A DNA stretch of 64,000 nucleotides from Hermatobates lingyangjiaoensis. Its lineage: Eukaryota > Arthropoda > Insecta > Hemiptera > Hermatobatidae. The stretch spans positions 3,817,001 to 3,881,000 of the forward strand of contig JAPFBL010001617.1 of NCBI GenBank assembly GCA_026182355.1, in the 5' to 3' direction. The translations under genes were made by a program, and so were the position numbers. Positions 34,722 to 46,980 of the stretch are shown here, piece by piece. How positions within the stretch are numbered: the first letter of the stretch is position 1; the number at the start of each line of letters is the position of its first letter. Under the pieces are notes generated by a model. The model worked only from the letters and a program-made list of their open reading frames with translations. It made no database searches and was not told where the DNA came from.

Positions 34722-36916
34722 ATTAAGGGCTAAAAAAGGGTTCTAACTCGTAAACGGTAAGAAACATCGAAAAAATAATGAAATAATGCGCGAAGTGCCA
34801 TCCGAGCCAAATTATTTTCCCACGCTGAGTGAAATGATACCAAACTCAATGTACCTACACTCAGCCCTTATGATCCCTTCGAAGGGACTCAAAGCGAAAT
34901 GACATGAGCAAATAAAGTCTAAAATCAATACAAATTTCTCTTTCCTCGTTATTTACAACAAGGTAATGATCAATAAACTCTACTATATCATCCCATTATT
35001 GACAATATAGCTTTAAGGGCTAAAAAAGGCTGTAACTCGTAAACGGTAAGAGATATCGAAAAAATAATGAAATTTCGGAAAGCACGAAGTGCCATCCGAG
35101 CCAAATTATTTTCAAACGCTGAGTGAAATGATACCAAACTCAATGTACCTCCACTCAGCCCTTATGATCCCTTCGAAGGGACTCAAAGCGAAATGACATG
35201 AGCAAATAAAGTCTAAAATCAATACAAATTTCTCTTTCCTCGTTATTTACAACAAGGTAATGATCAATAAACTCTACTATATCATCCCATTATTGACAAT
35301 ATAGCTTTAAGGGCTAAAAAAGGGTTCTAACTCGTAAACGGTAAGAAACATCGAAAAAATAATGAAATAATGCGCGAAGTGCCATCCGAGCCAAATTATT
35401 TTCCCACGCTGAGTGAAATGATACCAAACTCAATGTACCTACACTCAGCCCTTATGATCCCTTCGAAGGGACTCAAAGCGAAATGACATGAGCAAATAAA
35501 GTCTAAAATCAATACAAATTTCTCTTTCCTCGTTATTTACAACAAGGTAATGATCAATAAACTCTACTATATCATCCCATTATTGACAATATAGCTTTAA
35601 GGGCTAAAAAAGGCTGTAACTCGTAAACGGTAAGAGATATCGAAAAAATAATGAAATTTCGGAAAGCATGAAGTGCCATTCGAGCCAAATTATTTTCCCA
35701 CGCTGAGTGAAATGATACCAAACTCAATGTACCTCCACTCAGCCCTTATGATCCCTTCGAAGGGACTCAAAGCGAAATGACATGAGCAAATAAAGTCTAA
35801 AATCAATACAAATTTCTCTTTCCTCGTTATTTACAACAAGGTAATGATCAATAAACTCTACTATATCATCCCATTATTGACAATATAGCTTTAAGGGCTA
35901 AAAAAGGGTTCTAACTCGTAAACGGTAAGAAACATCGAAAAAATAATGAAATAATGCGCGAAGTGCCATCCGAGCCAAATTATTTTCCCACGCTGAGTGA
36001 AATGATACCAAACTCAATGTACCTACACTCAGCCCTTATGATCCCTTCGAAGGGACTCAAAGCGAAATGACATGAGCAAATAAAGTCTAAAATCAATACA
36101 AATTTCTCTTTCCTCGTTATTTACAACAAGGTAATGATCAATAAACTCTACTATATCATCCCATTATTGACAATATAGCTTTAAGGGCTAAAAAAGGCTG
36201 TAACTCGTAAACGGTAAGAGATATCGAAAAAATAATGAAATTTCGGAAAGCACGAAGTGCCATCCGAGCCAAATTATTTTCCCACGCTGAGTGAAATGAT
36301 ACCAAACTCAATGTACCTACACTCAGCCCTTATGATCCCTTCGAAGGGACTCAAAGCGAAATGACATGAGCAAATAAAGTCTAAAATCAATACAAATTTC
36401 TCTTTCCTCGTTATTTACAACAAGGTAATGATCAATAAACTCTACTATATCATCCCATTATTGACAATATAGCTTTAAGGGCTAAAAAAGGGCTGTAACT
36501 CGTAAACGGTAAGAGATATCGAAAAAATAATGAAATTTCGGAAAGCACGAAGTGCCATCCGAGCCAAATTATTTTCAAACGCTGAGTGAAATGATACCAA
36601 ACTCAATGTACCTCCACTCAGCCCTTATGATCCCTTCGAAGGGACTCAAAGCGAAATGACATGAGCAAATAAAGTCTAAAATCAATACAAATTTCTCTTC
36701 CTCGTTATTACAACAAGGTAATGATCAATAACTCTACTATATCATCCCATTATTGACAATATAGCTTTAAGGGCTTAAAAAAGGCGCTGTAACTCGTAAA
36801 CGGTAAGAGATATCGAAAAAATAATGAAATTTCGGAAAGCACGAAGTGCCATCCGAGCAAATTATTTTCCCACGCTGAGTGAAATGTACCAAACTCAATA
36901 TACCTACACTCAGCAG
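34722..36916 (-). repeat. Tandem array of ~293-bp units, right (8 units)
   Basis: Seven complete CCCTTCGAAGGG junctions occur near 34873, 35168, 35459, 35752, 36043, 36339 and 36631, plus a terminal unit. From the inside outward the order is B, A, B, A', B, A, A, A, against B, A, B, A', A, A on the left. The outermost unit (about 36690-36900) has several one-base indels that look like uncorrected sequencing errors or decay. Confidence 0.9.
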
Positions 36917-37540
36917 TGGAAGGTGATGTTTATATAATGAACAGATGACAAAGGAACTCTGTATAGAAGGGGTGAATACTAATGAGCGGCCGACTGACTG
37001 GAACAGGAAGGTGTGGAGGCGGGTGGTACATGTGGGTGAGGGGCGTGGGTGCGGTGGGTCAGTGGGTTTGTTAGTAGGGAACAGGTTGTTGAGGCAGAAG
37101 TGTGTGTCAGGTTAGTAGGATACACAAGATTGTGTGGGAAGTACGTCTTGGTTCTAACGGAATGATTGTGACCCGTGTTCGTATAGTAATGAGGTTGAAG
37201 CGGCAGTTGACCAGCTGGCTGGGTTCATTCGTCAACAAACTTTCTCAATGCTCCATTCACTTTAATTAAAATATCACTTCTATATCACCATTTTTTTTCT
37301 ATTTTCATCTCTAAAAAATTATTAAAATGATATAAAAATAAATATATATATCACCAATGATAGGTTGGGCTGTGGGTGACCTTGAAAGTAGGTCAGTGTT
37401 CAAGCCCCAGTCATAACACAGCTGGTGGGTGACCTAGTTCCAGTATTTATAATACTATACGAGCTAGTGTGCCAGTATTTATAATAATATTCGAGCTAGT
37501 GTGCCAGAGTTTATAAAACTTAACTACTACTAATAATTAA

Positions 37541-38149
37541 ATATTTTAAACAAACGAATTAATCAATCAGGAATAAATAAAGAGGCCTTACAATTATTAA
37601 ACTTAAACAAAATACTTTAACTATTCTTTTAAGATTAGAATTAATGGCTCAAATACTATCATTATTATTCGTAATACTATTATGCATACTTAAAGTTAAT
37701 AAGTTATTATTTCATGCATAACTTTCTTTAATGCTTAAAGCAAGTTAAACCAATTAGATATGAAAAGTTAATTGTAAACTATTAATAATAACTAAAGCTT
37801 TGTTAAAGTTAATAAGAAACCCATATAAAATTTCAATAATTGTTTTTAATATCAATCTGAAAACAATAATAAAATTTCTGGTACCTGGTTATTTCCAATT
37901 GAACAAAGCATGTGGAAATATTATGATAAAGAATAACCTACCTGCGGCCGCCATTACCAATTAAAGTCAAAATGTAAGCGAACAGGTTATACAGTAAACC
38001 TTATCTATTATAATATTTTTGGGACATTACCTGAACCACAACTCTGATTTTTAAAAAACTTTACATCAACCTTCCCGGGGATATACTTAATAATTTCCTA
38101 AATTTTCACGGCGATTGAATGTATGGTTTTTGAATCTATCGAGCACAAA
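37541..38149 (-). other. Helitron 5' subterminal sequence, non-coding
   Basis: Unique sequence of the 16.4 kb element outside the palindrome. On the minus strand it holds CCGTGAAAATTTAGGAAATT and TATCCCCGGGAAGGTTGATG, which resemble conserved sequence just inside other Helitron 5' ends. No frame is visible. Confidence 0.6.
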
Positions 38150-38183
38150 CAAACAGACATACATTGTTTTTTATATATATAGA
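38150..38183 (-). other. Helitron 5' terminus
   Basis: Minus strand TCTATATATATAAAAAACAA followed by TGTATGTCTG. The TC start and the TATATATAAAA.AA.G pattern match the smaller Helitron at 60304 (TCTATATAAATAAAATAATG). Confidence 0.8.
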
Positions 38184-39860
38184 CTAGGAAGCAATAAAAT
38201 TCCCAGTGTAATAATTCTATAAAAGAACAAAAATGTAAAACATAATTAAAAGTTAAAAACTTTCGTTGAAGAATAATAAATGTAATTATTCTACATCTTT
38301 AATTATAATTTATCTTAAAACCACTTTTTCTTCAATGTTTCTGATGTTTTTTACAGAAAATAAGAGTACTTTTTTGTTTCAAATGTCACAATTTGTCTTA
38401 AATATTCAATGTAGAATGACGTCAGATAACCTATGTAAGAGATCCACTGGCTATTGGAACAAAAGCCATGTTCTCCTATAAGAGATTATTTCGTAAAGCG
38501 AAAACTACACTTTTGCTTTTCAAAAAGGTTATTACTGCTGTAGTTACACTTATGATATTATATGCATCAGTGATGTGATATACAAAAACAATGGTATATA
38601 TTAATATGTGGATCAATCACTATCTGTACTACCTCCAGGAATGAAAGACTAATCAACATCTCCCATTTAGATATTTATATTGTACAAATGGAACATTATA
38701 TATTATATACCTAAGAAGTATGATATTATGTTAATGAAATGTAGTACATTAATAAACCATGAAATTTTGAAAAAAAAATTAGCAATCTATAAAAATAAAT
38801 TATGAAGTTTCAATTACGGCAAAGAGTAATAAAGCTATTAAAACTGAATATTGATCCTAGACTGCTGGTATACTTTCTATATTTGTTGTAATTTTTTACA
38901 TTTATTTACATTGTTTAAATTAACTTAAGACATTTTTTTGAGTAAATCCACTGAAATAAAAGTGATGTTTAGAGGATTAATGAAAAGTTTTTAAATAATT
39001 TAAGAACTTAATATGAGATGTAAAAGAATAAAATCCTTTCATGTAAAAAATCAACGTTAATCAAACATATAATGTATGATGCTTTCCATGGTATGATAGT
39101 TTTGTCTACCAAAATGCTATAATCAATATATATGTTGCACCCCTGAACAAAACTTAGTATCAGACGTAAATTTTTTTCTTTATGAATCATATTAACCTTG
39201 GGTAATATTGAAGTGTCCGGAATGGACTCTTTCCCTATATGTTGTTCACAAATACCGTGTTTTTGACTATTCTAGTCTAATAGTTTATAACTATTATTTT
39301 CAAAAATTTCAGGCTATGAGGTATAATAGTTTTAAATTATATTGAAAAGCCGGCTTTAAATTTGATTTGAGTATGCAAAACCGGCTAATTACAAATATAT
39401 TTTTCCGCTGTATACATTTACAGCAACCTTATAACAGAGTACAGTAGGCAGGAAAAAGATAACACTGGCTGAGAGTGAATTGGTTTTTATGATTTTTAAC
39501 AAAGGGAAAGAAAAGTGGTTTTTTTAATAACACAAAATAGAAATTATCCGCAAACTTCATTTTTTTCTTAAATGTTCCTGACATTCTTCAGACAAAATAT
39601 GTATGTTTTCAGGTTTTAAGTGGCAAATTGTTCTTAAATATTCAATGCAGAAGGAGGTTAGATAAACTATGTAAGGGACCACTGGCTGTTAGAACAAAAG
39701 CCTGTTCTCTTGTAGGAGAGTATTTCGTACGAGGAAATTTTTAATTTGGTTTTTTAAAAATTTTATTTCTCCTGTAGTTTTTCTAATGAGATTATTTGCA
39801 TCAAGAAGTTTGATATTAAGTTTACTTATAGTATCGTTGAGTGTAGGCCACTTCAGAGTT
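38184..39860 (-). repeat. Family A dimer (5' part)
   Basis: On the minus strand a first family A copy starts at about 39855 (GAAGTGGCCTACACTCAAC). It is truncated at about 38735, and a second copy begins at once (AACATAATATCATACTTCTT, near 38725). The second copy reaches 38184, where the 16.4 kb element interrupts it, and resumes at 21795. The same dimer junction is present at 60245-60278. Confidence 0.75.
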
Positions 39861-40655
39861 TAATCTTAGAATTAAAACTATTACTCATTGAAACTGTGTG
39901 CGATAATTTTATAAACAATGCCTTTATCATAAAGCTCCTCAGTTACAAATCTTGGTCCATTGTATATGCGCGGTGGATCAGTATTTCTCATACTTATAAC
40001 AGGAGCTCCTTTTTTGAGTTCTAGCTTAGGTTAGGGTAATCCAGACAACTCTAGTGATTAAAGGAATTCTTGAGGGTAATGTGTGGTTTCCGTTTCTACA
40101 TAAACCATGTTATATGACATATATTGTTGAATTTCTCCTTGAATTTTTTCAGTGCAGTTGTGATTAATTTTGTTGACTGTCTTTTTAAATTGAACTAATA
40201 TAGAATTTTCTGTGAATAATATTTTTGTAGGCAAATGAAGAGTAAATGTATTCAATACTCTGGAAATTATGTGTACTGATAATCATGTCTTCGGGCAGTG
40301 TAATCTCATTATTTTCATTCTTTTCAACCTTGTCTTCACTAATATTTCTAGAAACCTATAGACTCTTCACCTTCTTATTGAACTCTTATATTGCGTGTTG
40401 AATGGAATTTTGTAAATTTACGCCACAAGTAAGACTCTTTGATGCAACAGCATTACAGACGTCAGCGGCACTTCCTCTCTTAACATCTGGAAGAAGTTGC
40501 CTAGAATCCCCATTGCACGCGTTAAATAAACCTCCGAATGATTAATTATTGTCACATATATTTCTGAGAGTCCTGTCGACTGTTTCAAAACTTTTATCGT
40601 ATTAACCACTCGGTAAACTTCGACCACCCTCGTTCTACAATCAGTCACAGTTGCA
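39861..40655 (-). pseudogene. Helitron PIF1-like helicase, middle part (first half of a split gene)
   Basis: Minus-strand segments in changing frames match Helitron helicase in order: YDKSFETVDRTLRN, then SFGG and GDSRQLLPDVKRGSAADVCN (the GGDFRQVLPV motif), then TTHYPQEFL, then KKGAPVISMRNTDPPRIYNG (the RNLNPPKLCNGTRL motif). Stops and frameshifts make it inactive. Sequence stops matching at about 39861, where family A begins, and resumes on the other side at 19430. A loose 20-bp similarity (gttttaattctaag near 39880, gttttatctcaag near 19431) may be the duplicated target. Confidence 0.82.
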
Positions 40656-42904
40656 CGTGACACACGTAGTTACCAGCGTGTTAATATATAGGATTACAAC
40701 CTTGAAACTTCTAAACTATTCTAAAACAATTATTCCATTTTTGTTGTAACTAATAACGTGGATACAGCAAAATTATAATAAATGGTGTAGCTAATTTAAA
40801 TTAAATGACTTTGATAACATATTTTAATAATAGAATATTATTACATTATAATGTTTAATAAAGGTTAAATATAATTTAGAATTTGGATAAGCTAGAATTA
40901 GAATTAGATTTGGAGTTTGTAAATTTTTATTAAAAATTTTTGGAGTCAATATATAAATGAACGCTTTGGAAGCTGATTATTTATAATAGAAGTAACAAGT
41001 AATCAATTATTTACAGATTGACCGGCCTGAACCAAACCATTATGTTTATTGTCTCTAAAGAAAGTGAAAATATATTTCTTAAAGCATTGTAGATAGCTGC
41101 ATTAATACTTGTCAATGCAGAAAAAGAAGAATGTTTGATTTGAGGTGAAAGCAAATAACGAAATTATAATAATTAAGTCAAATGTCTATTGTCAAACAGT
41201 AATGATGTTTCTTCTGAAAAAAGAGCAGGTAATTAGGTAAATTTATTGAATCTAGAAAATTACTCAATCGATTGAAGTTGACAAAAGAATATCTAATCTT
41301 AATAAAATCATCTTCTTATTTATCTGCAAACAGTAAAACCAATATCTGATAAGCCAAAAAACATTTTCCTCCATAGAACATGTTATTTACACAGGCAATC
41401 CTTGAAACAATGTTTTGAATAAGCAATTTCTTGGGAATCCACAGTTTTTGTTTCTTCTCTATCAAATCACTTGTGTCTTCCTGTCCCAATGACTTAATTA
41501 CAACTGGTTTACAGGTTTCAAATAATGTTTGTTAATTATCAATTTGTTCATAAACACCTAAAGTGTGTATATAGAAACTAGCAGTCTCTATTCTTTATAT
41601 TTTGTGATTATTTCTTTTATCTCATTCCACCAAATGACTTTGTTTTAACAACATTATTTAATTGGAAAACTTCATATTATATTGATTAGCAGTAAAAAAA
41701 GAAGAAAAAATCATTTCATTACGATAATAAAAAGCTGGAGTGGCCTACACTCAATTTAAACATAATTGAGTAAACATAATATAGTCGGTACCATCAACTG
41801 AGTTTTGATTTTATTTCGAAGTGGCTATTGCGTAGACCTAATTTCAGACTCTCTGGTAAATTATTATTAAATTTATTGATAATCAATTTAATGATTTCAT
41901 TTCTTTCATTATGCCTATATTCATTTTATCAGTTGTAAAAAACTTGAAATCATTGACCTAAAACAATTTGACGATTTTATTTTTATTAAACTCAGGGTCT
42001 GAATATTACCGATCTCGTGTGCACAACGACCATGTGCTATTGTCCTATTGTAGATCCCTTTTTCGTTTCAAAAATGAACTTTGGAGTTTAAATTTTTTTA
42101 TAAAGTTCATAATTGTCATTAGAAAAATGTCCCTCATTTTTATTAGTTTTTTGTATAATTTTTAAAAATCTTTAAACCTTTTAAACTCACTGCCTTGCAT
42201 TAACATAGCATAAAGACGGCTTTGAGAGCTACTTTCTTTCTTCTTGAAAAAGCTAGGCCCATTTGGCTGGATTTCTGTCCAGACTTTCTTTCTTTACCCA
42301 TCTTTTAACAATTTAGAGGTCATGCTGTTTAAGCTCAAAAGGTAGTACCATAAAGTATTTCTCTTCTTATGATGACAAGGTCATCTGCAGTTCCCTGCAT
42401 ATTGGAAACTTGATTATTTAGAGCAGGCGCTTTGAGCCTTGCTTGGCCTAAACACCCCTCTCGTCATTTGTCTCAGTGTCACCTCGTCTCTTCTGATTGA
42501 TATTTATTGCTTTACATGAACTATGTTTATAATAGAAATTTACAAATTAATTGCTATTTAAAAATATTAATGGATATATAAAATATCAATTCATTGAAAA
42601 TGGTATTTTTTATTTTAAAATTAAGGGGTCGAAACATATAATAGCTTTCCTAATTCTGTAACTTTATTGTGGTCACAACTTACTCCCTGAAGACACAAAA
42701 TTCACCTCCTTTGAGAACTCCTGATTTATATTACTTATTTATATTACTTATTATATTACTATTATATTTATATTATAATGAATAGTTGATCATTCTCAAC
42801 TAATTACCACAATAAGGCCTATAACAAACTTCAATGATGAACTCTTTAGTAGAAGCAATTTCTGTTGTGGTAAAACCTATACTTAAACTAATTATTTTTG
42901 TTCC
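40656..42904. other. AT-rich sequence with a family A 5' fragment
   Basis: No gene is supported. A short family A start (CTGGAGTGGCCTACACTCAA) lies at 41735-41800. The rest is unassigned and may include older Helitron sequence upstream of the helicase. Confidence 0.45.
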
Positions 42905-44310
42905 ATTACTATCAGTAAAGTACAGTGATTGTGAAAAAAATAGTTCTTGAAATTTTGACAAAATTACATGTTTTGAGGTCCCAGAAGTCCTTTAATGACG
43001 TTTTTTCGATGAAACAACCTTATCGTTGTTTACAGGGACCTTATCGTTGGGTGGGTAAGTGGGTATCCAAACGTTTGTGTAGACACAATAGTCCATAATT
43101 TTTTATGGATCAAATTAATATTTTACACGAAAATGGGGTTATAGCGTAGATGTACAGTATAGTTCGGGAACAATTATACATTATGGGAAAGTCACTGTTT
43201 TGGCCAAAATGTGTTTTAAGACAACTTTTTTTCTCCTTAACTACTAACTCTAATCTTGGGATTTCGGCATTATCATTAAATCTATAAAAGCAATAACTGA
43301 AAAAATCCTCAGATTTCTAAAACAATAGGAACATTCTTTTTCAATAAAATTCAAAAATTTTGACTTCTCATTCAATCTGAAAACTTGAGAGGGATATACA
43401 GGCCATGTATATATACATACCGTTTACATACATAATACATACATGTATACATACCGTTTGATGGATCAAAATGAAATTGTACCTAAAAATCGAACATTGT
43501 TTGGCAGATGAGTTGAGGTATTTTTTTTTTTAAATTACTTCAACCAATCGAGCATAGCACACTTTCTGTTTTGAAAAAATAGTTTCATGATGCTAAATGT
43601 CTCATGAAAAACAATGAAGTTTTTCCAAAAAATTGAACAGAAAAGGAACAATTTATAATAAAAAAATTCGTGAAAATTCAATTGCGGCAAACGGAAGCCA
43701 TCCTGAACCAATGGAACACCTGCTACACTTGAAGATTTATTTACATTGACATAAATATTTTTATCAAATCGACTGAAATAAGATTTATGTTTAGAGGTAT
43801 AATGAAAAAAATTGAAATGATTTAATGACTAATGTGAGATATAAGAAAAATAATATTCTAACTTGTAAAAAAACAGGGTCAGTGAACTTATATTTCTGAC
43901 TTTTTCCATAGTGTAATGGATTTGTCTAACAAAATGTTTTAATCAATCTGTATGTTGTACCATTCAACAAAACTTAAAAGCAAGTGTAGATTTCTTTATG
44001 TTAATGAATCATATTATCTTTGAGTCATATTAAAGTATTAGGAATGGACGTTCTATATATTCGTTCTATAGAAGAACTTCCATGTTCACAGATATCTAGA
44101 TTTTTTGCTATTCTATTCTAACATTTCATATTTATTATTTTTAAAAATTTTAAGCTTCCACCTATAAATTGTTAAATTATACTAAAATATCGGGTTTGAA
44201 TTTGATTTGAGTATGCAAAACTGGCTACTAACTGATATTTTTTTTTCAATATATATTTACAAAGACCTTATAACAGAATAAAGCACAAAGAAAACTTGCA
44301 AATAACAATT
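42905..44310 (-). repeat. Family A repeat, 5'-truncated
   Basis: Minus-strand copy. It starts with the terminal hairpin (CATTACTATCAGTAAAGTA) and keeps the family order up to the AGACCTTATAACAGAATAAA landmark near 44265-44284, after which similarity ends. Confidence 0.7.
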
Positions 44311-46392
44311 TTATTTGACACCATTCTGATAAAAAAAAGTACTAATAAATCTGTTTTGCTGATTTCAGTTTAAAAACATGTCTCAGTTAATATAAACGTC
44401 TCTAAGAAGTAGGACAGATAGGAGCTATTAGAAGTTGGACTTCACTCCTCAGGGTATATTGATTATCTCTCTAATATCTCTCTAATATGATTTGTAAGTT
44501 AATATTGTTCGTAAATGCTATTTTCAAAATGTCAATGTCCTATATTAAGTAGTTTGACGATTAAAAATATGTTCAGACATCTGAAAATTTACATTTTCTT
44601 TTGAAGAAATTTTTAGACAACAACTATACAGTCCTCCTGTTGTTAGGAACAACTTTTGTAATTACATTTATCATGAGATGCTAAAAGGTGTCCCCACTAT
44701 CGTTTTCACAACTTCAAACATGTCAAAATTCATTCATTTTTGCTAAAAAGTGACCTTTTCTTTTATCAAAAAATTTTGAATATTTTATAGTAATGCTCAT
44801 AGTAGTTCAATAGTTCTTCAATAGTAGTTGAATCTAGAATAAGTTCTTCAGGAAAAAAAAAGAATGTCTAAACTTAAATAATAGGCAATAAAGTGGAATT
44901 TTTACGAGCACTATTGGGCAATAACTATATAGCACATTTACAATTTAAGGACTATTTTTTGGTATAATATCTGTTTGATTCAACAAACTGTGACATCTAT
45001 CGTGTTTACAAATTTTGGATTCATACCTACAGACATCATAAAAAAAAAACTTCTAAAATGGACTCAGGGAGCTCGAAACGTCTTTTTCCTTCAAAATATT
45101 GAAATAAAATTTGTCCATCATTACTAACTATATTAATAGTAAAATAAAAATTCAATAAGCAAAGCATGCTGCACTTATTCCAAGCTGAGATTTTTTAGGA
45201 CTATATCAATTTCTTCTAATGGTTCCAAATTATTTGCATTTTTTTGTTACATACCCATTCTAAGTATGTAACTAAATAAATACCACTCCAAATTATAAAT
45301 CATTTAATGTAGATTTGCATAAATTAAAATAGTAAAAATAATAATACAACATAAATAAATAATTTGAAAAAAGCATGTAAGTTACATTTATTTTGACAAG
45401 AAATTTAATCATCCTTGACTGGTAAAATAATCACCTACGGAATCTTTGCAAGGATTTTTTACTTACAATTGCAAGAATATTGAATATTTAATAAATTAAC
45501 AACTACGAATATCAAACAGAAATTTTCAGTTATCAGGAATTCATCACTGATTTAAGTAGTATTGTAAATTGTTAGACAATTTTAAAATTGTTTTAAATTC
45601 ATAATATTAAATCAGAGTGAACAATCAAAGCTTTCTCACGTTAAGAACAGTTTGTTTAGAAATATAATAGGATCATTTATAAAAATAAATGATAGGATAC
45701 TTTATAATGCATAAAGATATTAATGTGAAACATCTTACACAAATAATATCATTAGTTCGATTTATGGTTTCTAATTATTGGAATAAATCAGTTAGAGTAT
45801 AATTCTTTAAAAAGTGGTTGCTATTTCCAATTACGTTGATTGTTTTATGATTACATATAAACATTTTCGGACAGTTGTTTTAGCCTAATCTCTTGCCTGA
45901 CATTCTCAGGCACATTGAGATGAGTTGTGGTCAATTTAACCTCAAAACCAAATAAACCTTTAATAGGCCTCTACATAACAGTTTCGTTTTAGAGTGCTAT
46001 TAAAAGTTTACGGTCACACTTGTGATGCCTTGTCTGAATGAGTCTACAGAGGAATATTTCACTTACTCGCTGCAAAAAGGATAAAATATTCTCCTTGTGT
46101 CTTAGTACATAATAAAACGTTAGCTTCTCTTTGTTAAGGTTGCAGGTAAATGTTACCCTTCTGGCCATATGCACACCAAAATGTTCTGATTCCATTAAAG
46201 CTTTGCGTCATAAATGGAACATCTTTTGATAAATAAATCAACTTTCATTAAAACTAGAGGAGCTGTAAAACTTCAGTACTCATATAATCATGCTGTATTC
46301 AGTGTATAAAGCTCATTCATAACTGTAAATACATTTTTTTCTTGTTTTTAAGAAAAGTCTAACAACACTGTTTTATGAGTGTCATTTGTAAG
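44311..46392. other. AT-rich sequence, no gene seen
   Basis: Only short frames are open. The longest (45989-46195 minus) has no domain signature. Confidence 0.5.
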
Positions 46393-46980
46393 AAAAAGTT
46401 ATTACTATATGTTTGATAATTTTTTCAAATTTTCCTTTTAATTGATTATAGATAAAAAATGTGATTAAAAATGATCAGCATCATTAGCTGTCTCTTGAAT
46501 GATTTTGTCAGGGCAATTGTTTAAGTCTCTAAAAATTACTTGTAGGGTATTACGATTGTTTATTTGTATAAAAGTTTGTTATATACTTCTTCTTTCTTGA
46601 GCAGCAGATAAGAAGAGCAATTATATTGTCATGATTCATCTAGAAGACTAATTCGATGTTTTAATCACCTACATTTACAGGCTACTGCCTGCAGGTCAGT
46701 TCTAGGATACGATAAGTATATTTTAACTAATACTACTTTAGTCATGGGTGAATCACACTCTATGTCCCGTATTCTACATGACAACTACTAAATGTTGCCT
46801 TTATCAATTAAATTAAATTTAGTGGTTTTTAAGGAGTACCTGATATTGAACAAAAGTTCGGACATATTCCTTTAAGTATTAGGCGAAGTACATAAAGGAA
46901 TATGTATGTAAAGGCATATAGAGAAATAACAGAGCCTGTATTGTCGCAACCTCAGATCAAAAATATAGATCATGACCAAG
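46393..46980 (+). repeat. Left arm of a 588-bp inverted repeat
   Basis: It pairs with 50230-50896 in inverted orientation with high identity, from aaagttattactatatgtttg to tcatgaccaag. About 3.25 kb lies between the arms. Long inverted arms around a kilobase-scale interior suggest a transposable element, but I see no transposase. Confidence 0.85.

Larger units (their letters stand above)
29827..37540. repeat. Right arm of the giant palindrome (7.71 kb)
   Basis: Reverse complement of the left arm. It is about 0.54 kb longer because its tandem array has two more 293-bp units, partly offset by shorter microsatellites. It ends where gagtttataaaacttaactactac gives way to unique Helitron sequence near 37531-37540. 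Confidence 0.95.
21796..38183 (-). mobile_element. 16.4 kb Helitron-like element carrying a giant palindrome with two MMP genes
   Basis: On the minus strand it begins at 38183 with TCTATATATATAAAAAAC, followed by sequence typical of Helitron 5' ends (GTATGTCTGTTTGTTTG; CCGTGAAAATTTAGG). It ends at 21796 with a hairpin (CCAGG gtaaag CCGGG) and then TAGATCAGCTAG. Host family A sequence is continuous across it: attagata (to 21795) joins ctaggaagca (from 38184), matching the unoccupied copy at 9455-9475. The 5' flank base is G rather than the usual A, and a shared CTAG makes the boundary ambiguous by up to 4 bp. No Rep-helicase frame is visible inside. The element is about 0.64 kb of 5' sequence, the ~14.9 kb palindrome and about 0.8 kb of 3' sequence. 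Confidence 0.82.

Noticed and set aside
22621..37540. Palindrome considered as a plain read or assembly artefact
   Set aside because: Different unique Helitron sequence flanks each arm, host repeats continue correctly on both sides, and the arms differ in array and microsatellite length. Not fully excluded without reads.
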